The notes under the pieces were generated by a model. That model was not told where the DNA came from and did no database searches. It was given only the letters and a program-made list of their open reading frames with translations. This document shows positions 42,839 through 48,839 of a DNA stretch of 48,839 nucleotides, one piece after another (position 1 is the stretch's first letter; every line of letters starts with the position of its first letter). The translations under genes were made by a program, and so were the position numbers. This DNA is from Lacrimispora amygdalina (GTDB lineage Bacteria > Bacillota > Clostridia > Lachnospirales > Lachnospiraceae): positions 1 to 48,839 of the forward strand of contig NZ_QOHO01000106.1 of assembly GCF_003432035.1 (NCBI RefSeq). Direction: 5' to 3'.

Positions 42839-44023
42839 ATGTTAAATTTTAATTTTCACATTCCCACACGCATCTGTTTTGGAAAAGACTCCCATAAGGA
42901 AATCGGAAGTCTTCTGGCTCCTTATGCCAAAAAGGTCCTTTTGCATTACAGCGGAGACAGAATCAAAAAGAACGGACTGTATGATACTGTCGTTCAGTCT
43001 TTAAAGGAAAAAGGAATTGAGTTTGCAGAACTGGGAGGGGTTGTACCCAATCCCCGCCTGTCACTGGTTTATGAAGGCATAAAAATATGCAAAGACCAGG
43101 GCGTTGACCTGATTCTGGCAGTTGGCGGCGGCAGTGTCATTGACTCTGCAAAAGCCATCGCCATTGGAGTCTGCTATGAAGGTGATGTTTGGGATGTTTA
43201 TGAACAGGGAAAGGCAATCACTGCTGCACTTCCGGTTGCTACGATTTTAACCATTCCGGCTGCCGGCAGCGAATCCAGCAACAGTACAGTCATTACCAAT
43301 GAAGAAAAGCAGATGAAGCTGGGATATGGAAGCGATCTGGTCCGTCCGGTCTTAAGCGTTATGAATCCGGAATTTTTCTTCACTCTTCCGAAGAACCAGA
43401 TTGCCAACGGTGTAGCAGACATGATGAGCCATATATTCGAGCGTTATTTCACAAATACCCTGCATACGGATTTAACAGATGGTCTCTGCGAAACCACTCT
43501 GAAATCAATTATGAAACACGCACTTCTGGTTTCCCATGATCCGAAAAACTACGATGCCTGGTGCCAGGTGGGGCTGGGCGGCACCATTGCCCACAACGAT
43601 TTACTGGGACTGGGCCGGAGACAGGACTGGGCATGCCATGGTATGGAGCATGAGCTGAGTGCCATCTACGATGTGGCTCACGGTGCCGGACTGGCAGTTC
43701 TCACTCCCGCCTGGATGAAATACGTGTATAAAACAAATATTAACATGTTTGTACAGTTTGCTGTTAATGTCATGGGTGTGGAAGGAAGCTTCCGGGATCC
43801 TGATGCCATTGTTCTGGAAGGAATCAATCGTCTGTCCCAGTTCTTTGTAAAAATGGGGCTTCCCACAACTCTAGAGGAACTGGGAATCGACAGCACCAAT
43901 TTAGAGCTGATGGCTAAAAAATCAACCGGAGAAGCCTACGGCGTGGAACACCCGTTAGGCGGGTTGAAAAAGCTGTATTGGCAGGATGTTCTGGAAATTT
44001 ATAAAATGGCTTCAAAAGCATAA
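42839..44023 (+). CDS. iron-containing alcohol dehydrogenase (YqhD/BdhA type)
   Basis: 394 residues. GGGSVIDSAKAIA is the NAD(P) loop; the metal site is formed by residues in ADMMSHIFERYF and by HGMEHELSAIYDVAHGAGLAVLTPAW. The family reduces C3-C4 aldehydes with NADPH. It follows the aldo/keto reductase by 29 bp with its own GAGAGGGG site and shares its MerR-type promoter, so the pair probably clears reactive aldehydes. Confidence 0.94.
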   Translation: MLNFNFHIPTRICFGKDSHKEIGSLLAPYAKKVLLHYSGDRIKKNGLYDTVVQSLKEKGIEFAELGGVVPNPRLSLVYEGIKICKDQGVDLILAVGGGSVIDSAKAIAIGVCYEGDVWDVYEQGKAITAALPVATILTIPAAGSESSNSTVITNEEKQMKLGYGSDLVRPVLSVMNPEFFFTLPKNQIANGVADMMSHIFERYFTNTLHTDLTDGLCETTLKSIMKHALLVSHDPKNYDAWCQVGLGGTIAHNDLLGLGRRQDWACHGMEHELSAIYDVAHGAGLAVLTPAWMKYVYKTNINMFVQFAVNVMGVEGSFRDPDAIVLEGINRLSQFFVKMGLPTTLEELGIDSTNLELMAKKSTGEAYGVEHPLGGLKKLYWQDVLEIYKMASKA

Positions 44024-44034
44024 AATAATTGGAG

Positions 44035-44062
44035 ACCGGGAGAATTAAAAAATTCTCCCGGT
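44035..44062 (+). terminator. terminator-like hairpin after the alcohol dehydrogenase
   Basis: ACCGGGAGAATT and AATTCTCCCGGT form a perfect 12-bp stem with a 4-nt loop. No T-run follows on either strand, so termination may be inefficient. Confidence 0.6.
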
Positions 44063-44323
44063 TCGATATGTAGCACGACCATAAACGAATAAAAACTTGG
44101 AATCGCATTCAGAAGACTGATTTTTTACTATCGACATAGTAAAGCTCAGTTATTATAACGAAATTCAATATAGTATCGTAAACATTTTGTTGAAGCAAAT
44201 CTGCTTTCCCGGTGTAGCGAGCCTTAATACTCAGACAAAATTTATTATTCTATCAGTTATTCTGAAATCTTTGTTACACTTCGTTCCGTACTGAAAACTT
44301 ATATTGAAATAACTCTAACTAAT
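44063..44323. other. intergenic boundary region with a hairpin
   Basis: No gene seen. A hairpin at 44116-44150 (ACTGA outer pair, TTTACTAT/ATAGTAAA inner stem, CGAC loop) may end the exporter transcript on the minus strand. Base composition drops to strongly AT-rich to the right of this stretch, so it marks the edge of the sactipeptide-type region. Confidence 0.4.
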
Positions 44324-45967
44324 TTACAAAGCATCTAAATCTATTACTCTGTTACAAATATGTAGTATTTGTGGACGATGAGTTATTATAATTGCCGTTT
44401 TATTATTAAGTAATTCCTCCATTTTACTACATACCTTCTTCTCACTTTCATTATCCATAAATGATGTAGGTTCATCAAGAATATACATTTGCTTCGGGGA
44501 TGAAAACAATCTAATTAAAGATATTTTTTGCAGTTCACCTCCTGATATATTCATACTTTTTTCATTAATATAAGTTTCCCAACCATTACTAAATTTACTA
44601 ATATTAAGTTCAAAAGATTTTATCATTTCATCCTTTATGTCAATAAATTCATTCTCCACACCAAATCTTAATATATCTTTTAGTTTCCCGCTTACTAGAT
44701 AATTACTTTGCAATACATAACCTATTTGTCTCCTTAAATATTCCAAGTCATATTTCTTTAAATCTACTCCATCAATCGTAATAATACCTTGCTCTGGTAC
44801 GCATAAACCTGCTAATAGTTTAATAATAGTTGTTTTTCCGCTTCCATTTTTTCCAATTATTCCTATAATTTCTCCGGAATTAATTTTAAGATTAAAATCC
44901 TTAAAAACATAATCTGGATTTAGTTGATACTTAAATGATATTGCTCTTAATTCTAATGATCCTTGAATATCTGTAACTGGATAATAGTTACCACCATAAA
45001 TTATATTTTCATTTTTCAGTATGTCTAATATTTTTGAAATACTGGGAGAAATATTTTTTATTGAAACAAATGTATTACATATACTACTAATTGGTGAATA
45101 TAATCTTTGAGCATATAATAAGAAAGTTAAAACTATTCCTATGGTTAGATGTCCTCTAAAATACTCTATTGATCCAACAAAAAGTACAATTAACATTGAT
45201 ATTATTACGTATAGATTTGAAACTCCTAATGATAATGATACTATATTTGTATTTTTTATATTATTATCTTTTATATTATCAATGCTAACTTTATACTTAT
45301 CTATAAATGGTACAACTAATCCGATGATTTGGATATTTTGAATATTGTTTAATATTTCATTAAGAAGAGAAGAATTATCTCCTAAAGATTTTCGTAAAAT
45401 CAGCATATTATTTTTTATAAAAATTCCTAATTTACGTTGTATTGCGACAAATATAAAAGCTATAAGAATGAGAAGTCCACCAATTTTTATATTAAGATAA
45501 ATCAAGAAGATACTCATACCAATAATAACAAAAATATTAACTATAGCATCACATAATTTAGTGGTCAGTAACGATTCTATTCTAGAAATATCACTCTCAA
45601 CTACAGACATCACATCTCCGATTTTATGATTATTCCAAAATGCTAAATTAGTATCCATAATTTTACGAAAAACTATAATTTTTATATAAATTAATATGTC
45701 TTGTGATAACTTAAAAAAACTCAATCTTTCTAAATATTGGAAAATTGTCATCATTATTCCAATGATCAAAAATATACTAATATATACAATAGTGGAATGG
45801 TAATCTCCCACCATTACTCCCTTGTCCATTACCAGACTAACCAGACCCGGGAAAATGACTGATGTTATAGTATAACCAAGCATAAATATAAAACATTTAA
45901 TATAACGAAAAATATATTTTTTGAAGGAAAAGTTTAATTCTCTCTTTAAACCAATTAGTTCTGTCAA
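44324..45967 (-). CDS. ABC exporter (fused permease-ATPase) of the peptide cluster
   Basis: 547 residues, six-helix ABC exporter half-transporter with ATPase. Walker A GKNGSGKTT (~372-380), signature NISGGELQ (~473-480), Walker B MYILDEP (~494-500), switch THRPQ. There is no N-terminal C39 peptidase domain, so leader removal needs another protease. Last gene of the minus-strand peptide cluster; it most likely exports the modified peptide and may give immunity. TTG start at 45967 with GGAG 8 nt upstream. Codon use is AT-rich, unlike the genes left of 44063. Confidence 0.9.
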   Translation of the reverse strand: MTELIGLKRELNFSFKKYIFRYIKCFIFMLGYTITSVIFPGLVSLVMDKGVMVGDYHSTIVYISIFLIIGIMMTIFQYLERLSFFKLSQDILIYIKIIVFRKIMDTNLAFWNNHKIGDVMSVVESDISRIESLLTTKLCDAIVNIFVIIGMSIFLIYLNIKIGGLLILIAFIFVAIQRKLGIFIKNNMLILRKSLGDNSSLLNEILNNIQNIQIIGLVVPFIDKYKVSIDNIKDNNIKNTNIVSLSLGVSNLYVIISMLIVLFVGSIEYFRGHLTIGIVLTFLLYAQRLYSPISSICNTFVSIKNISPSISKILDILKNENIIYGGNYYPVTDIQGSLELRAISFKYQLNPDYVFKDFNLKINSGEIIGIIGKNGSGKTTIIKLLAGLCVPEQGIITIDGVDLKKYDLEYLRRQIGYVLQSNYLVSGKLKDILRFGVENEFIDIKDEMIKSFELNISKFSNGWETYINEKSMNISGGELQKISLIRLFSSPKQMYILDEPTSFMDNESEKKVCSKMEELLNNKTAIIITHRPQILHICNRVIDLDAL

Positions 45968-46061
45968 AATATCAACTCCAAGCTTTTTTCACTTATATAT
46001 TTTTATATTTTACTTTCTCACATTACGCATTATCACTAATACATATTTTATTTATTAGCTA

Positions 46062-47414
46062 TCATATTCCGAACTTAGCCTTAATTTTTTTATCTATTTG
46101 TTCTGTATACCATCTACACTCTTCTTTAAACTCCTTAGCACTTAACACACCCCTTAAAATACACCCATGACAAAAATATTTATTTTTACATTCTCTACAT
46201 GATTCGGAATCATAGCTAGGTGCTTTTATTTGACTAAAACCATGTACAAAGTCTTTATTATCACCGTATAATGTTTTGAGATTTGTTATTAGGACATTTC
46301 CGATCCCACTATTAAAATAATTTCCAGTATCCATTGCGCATATTTTTGTATTCCCATCACAGGCAATTACAATGTGTGAACTTATGGCGCCACAGTTAGT
46401 TCTATTAGTGCGAGAATCATCTATGTAAGAAATTAGTCCTGGATATTTTTTATCAGTTTTATTTATTATATCGACAAACTCTGGATTTTCGTCGTCAGCA
46501 AACAATAAGTCAGAATCACGTTCTTTTGCACGTCCAAGTGCCATCACTAGCCCTAGTCCCCACTGTTTTATGCCAAGTTGGTGTATCCATTCAGATATCT
46601 TCTCCAATTCACCTAAATTTTTTCGCGTGACCATAGTTGCAATTCTCATCGGAACTTCATTAGCAGCTAAAATTTCAATATTTTTTGAAATAATATTCAA
46701 AGTATTTTTTTTCTTTGTAAACCATTCTAAATATTTATCGTCAAAGCTTTGGAAATCAATTTGTACATATATTCTTTTTTTATTTTCTATTATTAAATCT
46801 ATGGTTTCCGGAAGTAGCAAAACACCATTTGTCAGCATGGATATTCTATTAAAATCAAGTGATAAAGCATACCTAATAATTTTGTTAAGATCTGGATGCA
46901 TAGTAATTTCTCCTCCAGTCAATTCTATAACCACTACGCCCATTTCGTTTAATTCACTCAATAATTTATATACTTTATCAAGAGGCATAATTACATTATC
47001 TTCGCCAAATGATCCATAACAATGTATACATTTTAGATTACAAGCATTAGTAAGTTCTATGGTTGCAACTCGTGGATAATTATTGTTATTATATTTAACT
47101 TCAATTTTTCTGCTTGTTTTATCACCCTCTAAAATTTCTAATTTATATTTGTCCTTTATTTTTGTAAAAAATGGTTCTATCTTTTTCTCTATAGAAGAAT
47201 TTTCCTCACCATACTTCTTTGATAAGTATTCAATAATTTCTTTATATGTTCTAGTCCCATCAATCAACAGTAAAATTTCTGCTCCAATTTGATTAATCAT
47301 ATACTTACCATTGCCAAATTTGCTATCAATCCCTTTAACTTTTAAAAGGACCATATTATCCGGTTGGTATTCTATTTCTACATTTTGGTTAAAATATAAG
47401 TATTTATTTCTCAT
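46062..47414 (-). CDS. radical SAM/SPASM peptide-modifying enzyme (sactisynthase candidate)
   Basis: 450 residues from the ATG at 47414. The N-terminal ~100 residues look like a PqqD-type RiPP recognition element (AEILLLIDGTRTYKEIIEYL) that binds leader peptides. The radical SAM core follows, with the 4Fe-4S motif CNLKCIHC (C132, C136, C139 counted from the longer frame) and GGE at ~174. The C-terminal SPASM domain has Cys at ~348, 359, 366, 413, 416, 422, 425 and 440 for two auxiliary clusters. Enzymes of this layout forge Cys-S to alpha-carbon thioethers. AAGGA lies 4 nt before the ATG; the frame is open to a TTG at 47435. It sits 155 bp downstream of the Cys-rich precursor gene and upstream of the exporter. 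The sactisynthase role is inferred. Confidence 0.9.
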   Translation of the reverse strand: MRNKYLYFNQNVEIEYQPDNMVLLKVKGIDSKFGNGKYMINQIGAEILLLIDGTRTYKEIIEYLSKKYGEENSSIEKKIEPFFTKIKDKYKLEILEGDKTSRKIEVKYNNNNYPRVATIELTNACNLKCIHCYGSFGEDNVIMPLDKVYKLLSELNEMGVVVIELTGGEITMHPDLNKIIRYALSLDFNRISMLTNGVLLLPETIDLIIENKKRIYVQIDFQSFDDKYLEWFTKKKNTLNIISKNIEILAANEVPMRIATMVTRKNLGELEKISEWIHQLGIKQWGLGLVMALGRAKERDSDLLFADDENPEFVDIINKTDKKYPGLISYIDDSRTNRTNCGAISSHIVIACDGNTKICAMDTGNYFNSGIGNVLITNLKTLYGDNKDFVHGFSQIKAPSYDSESCRECKNKYFCHGCILRGVLSAKEFKEECRWYTEQIDKKIKAKFGI

Positions 47415-47488
47415 ATTTTCCTTCACGGCATACAATAATTTGTCGTTTTCTCCCTTCTTTTAGTCTAACAATTTTAACTTATAATAGA

Positions 47489-47732
47489 TGCTTACCTACT
47501 CAGGTTCTATTTTATATTTACTAAGTATCCATTAATAAGTCACGTACTAAATCAATTTTGTAATTCTTTTAATCTGTTCCCGAAACTGCAAACGAGTGTT
47601 CAATTGCTTGTGGTGTTAACAAACATACGATACAAGCTGCACAAGCTAAACATTCCCAACCATTAACAATAATAGGTGTTTCCATATTATATCCTCCTTT
47701 TAAAATGTATATAAAACCCTAATAGGTAAGCA
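47489..47732. repeat. 10-bp inverted repeats flanking the precursor gene
   Basis: TGCTTACCTA (47489-47498) and TAGGTAAGCA (47723-47732) are exact complements and lie on either side of the 38-codon peptide gene. They may be a long-range mRNA stem, regulator sites or a recombination trace. Confidence 0.4.
47569..47685 (-). CDS. thurincin H-like sactipeptide precursor (38 residues)
   Basis: Below usual gene-length cut-offs but strongly supported. ATG at 47685, with AAGGAGG 7 nt upstream; TAA at 47569-47571. The peptide starts METPIIVNG and continues WECLACAACIVC, giving Cys at 12, 15, 18 and 21 (CX2CX2CX2C), then LLTPQAIEHSFAVSGTD. Thurincin H of Bacillus thuringiensis has a precursor that also begins METP, a ~9-residue leader and the same Cys spacing after an aromatic residue. 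There, each Cys is tied to the alpha-carbon of a residue further on, giving a hairpin. If the leader ends at Gly9, the core is 29 residues. The next gene encodes a radical SAM/SPASM enzyme. The family match is from memory; the modification is an inference. Confidence 0.82.
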   Translation of the reverse strand: METPIIVNGWECLACAACIVCLLTPQAIEHSFAVSGTD

Positions 47733-47735
47733 CAC

Positions 47736-48839
47736 TTAAATAATCTTGTTTTCACTTTGGAGTAATTTCACTGCTTCTTGTGTTATCTCTTCCGGAAATT
47801 CCATGTACTCTAATAATTTTATAGCATTACGTGAAATAGCGGGGCCTTGATGAATCTTATATTCAAATAATATTTTTTTATCACTTATATGTTCCGAAAA
47901 ATGAAAGTTTTCATAATAATTTTCTAACATTTCCGTTAATTCTATATCATGAGTAGCAACTACTGTAATACAATTTTTTCCATATAAATATTTCAATACT
48001 GCAACTGATGCAGCAATTCGCTCTTCGGTATTTGTCCCCCGTAAAATTTCGTCGATAATACAGAAAACTAATTTCTTTTCATTCAATGCGCGAATGATTC
48101 TTCTTATATATTTAATTTCTTTTATATAGTAACTTTCTGCTGTCGAAACTTCATCACGAACAGCCATTGATGTAATTATTGCAGAATAGGGTATTATAAA
48201 CTTTTTGGCAAGACATGTATAAATGTTTTGTGCTAATAATGCATTGATTGCCAAAGCTTTTATAAATGTAGATTTACCAGAGGCATTGGATCCTGTAATA
48301 ATACATCCTTTTTTTAATAATATGGAATTATAAATTGGATTTTCCACTAAAGGATGATAAATATCCTCTGCTGTAATATTATTACTTTTACTAAATATCG
48401 GTGTACAATAAAATGGAAGTGTTTTTCTAAATGAAGCAACTGAAATTGCTGAATCTATTTCACCAATTACTGTATATAATGCCATTAATTCTTTCTGATA
48501 TCCTATTAATTGGCAAATTATTTTATCATATTGAATTATATCCCATAAAGTAATACCAAAAGTCATTGATTCTAATAATGTCATAGCATCACCAGATATA
48601 TTAGATGAAGATCTATGCTGTAATTTACTAATCTTAATTAATAGTGGACGAAATTTATCTAAGTTGTAACCTAAATCTTTAAAAATATTATTGTATTTAA
48701 GAACTGGTTGATCTACAATTCGTTTAGATGCAATCAAAATTTTAAGTACACTACTAAGCATATTAAGATAAGTTTCATATTTACTTTTTTGAAAAGAATA
48801 AATAACAATATTAATTAAAGCTACAAAGAATGGAAACAA
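47736..48839 (-). CDS. MutS-like membrane-linked ATPase, partial (5' end outside window)
   Basis: Only the C-terminal 367 residues are inside the window; the frame runs off the edge, so the first codon at 48839 is not the start. A hydrophobic stretch (FPFFVALINIVIYSF) begins the visible part, then a helical lever-like region and a MutS-type ATPase: Walker A GSNASGKST (~183-191), Walker B LVFCIIDEILRGTNTEER, and ATHD switch. The DE-x-x-RGT core is the MutS signature, but mismatch-recognition domains are not visible. It is co-oriented with and 50 bp upstream of the peptide precursor, so it is probably in the same operon. True mismatch repair is unlikely; an accessory role in the peptide cluster is possible. 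Confidence 0.85.
   Translation of the reverse strand: MFPFFVALINIVIYSFQKSKYETYLNMLSSVLKILIASKRIVDQPVLKYNNIFKDLGYNLDKFRPLLIKISKLQHRSSSNISGDAMTLLESMTFGITLWDIIQYDKIICQLIGYQKELMALYTVIGEIDSAISVASFRKTLPFYCTPIFSKSNNITAEDIYHPLVENPIYNSILLKKGCIITGSNASGKSTFIKALAINALLAQNIYTCLAKKFIIPYSAIITSMAVRDEVSTAESYYIKEIKYIRRIIRALNEKKLVFCIIDEILRGTNTEERIAASVAVLKYLYGKNCITVVATHDIELTEMLENYYENFHFSEHISDKKILFEYKIHQGPAISRNAIKLLEYMEFPEEITQEAVKLLQSENKII

Noticed and set aside
47569-47685. Cys cluster read as a ferredoxin-like Fe-S motif
   Set aside because: The peptide has only 38 residues, lacks the fourth distal Cys of ferredoxins, and sits next to a radical SAM peptide-modifying enzyme and exporter.
47736-48839. Genuine mismatch-repair MutS
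   Set aside because: Only the ATPase part resembles MutS; a membrane-type segment precedes it and no mismatch-binding domain is visible in the part present. The missing 5' end leaves some doubt.

Overview
The window looks like a chromosomal segment of an anaerobic, low-to-mid GC Firmicute of the Lachnospiraceae/Clostridium type (Lacrimispora/Enterocloster-like). The reasons are the class III (firmicute) fructose-1,6-bisphosphatase, the YesM/YesN two-component pair beside an LplABC-type sugar transporter, an agmatine deiminase operon, strong AGGAGG ribosome sites, TTG/GTG starts and TTGACA/TATAAT promoters. The species cannot be named from the sequence alone. Most genes lie on the minus strand.

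Layout. 1-380: edge of a degenerate IS3-family element. 416-4947: housekeeping set on the minus strand (two metallophosphoesterases, RdgB, a papain-like protease, a THUMP methyltransferase, a rhodanese). 5070-5360: an Asn/Gln-rich repeat protein. 5361-5939: no gene, but a candidate 6S-like structured RNA. 5940-7496: two paralogous SH3-NlpC/P60 wall hydrolases, one with a WalR-type box upstream. 7691-12917: a DUF1700/HAAS membrane protein, Fbp, a metallo-beta-lactamase-fold protein, a cystatin-like small protein and an M23 peptidase. 13067-21737: a glycan-use locus (GH39 enzyme, ABC permeases, binding lipoprotein, YesN/YesM). 21930-27711: the agmatine-to-putrescine pathway (aguA, aguD, ptcA, arcC) with a divergent membrane LuxR-type regulator. 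27738-35878: serine and branched-chain amino acid genes (leuB, ilvD, ilvB, serC, serA, SerK-like DUF1015). 36100-40391: a GldA/F/G-type ABC system with a DUF4340 partner. 40575-44023: an OGG-like glycosylase, a MerR/AdhR-type regulator, an aldo/keto reductase and an alcohol dehydrogenase.

44063-48839 is visibly more AT-rich and looks acquired. It holds what I consider the most interesting item: an unannotated 38-residue peptide gene (47569-47685, minus) whose CX2CX2CX2C array behind an METP... N-terminus closely resembles the precursor of the sactipeptide thurincin H. It is followed by a radical SAM/SPASM enzyme with a PqqD-like leader-binding domain, then an ABC exporter, and preceded by a membrane-linked MutS-like ATPase cut by the window end. 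I read this as a new sactipeptide-type bacteriocin cluster with an unusual MutS-like accessory gene.

How the parts work together: the YesMN pair probably senses a plant-glycan oligosaccharide and drives import and GH39 cleavage; the LuxR-type sensor drives agmatine conversion to putrescine, ammonia, CO2 and ATP; leuB to SerK-like form one amino acid supply unit starting from a near-consensus promoter; the MerR protein probably controls aldehyde detoxification through a 19-bp-spacer promoter.
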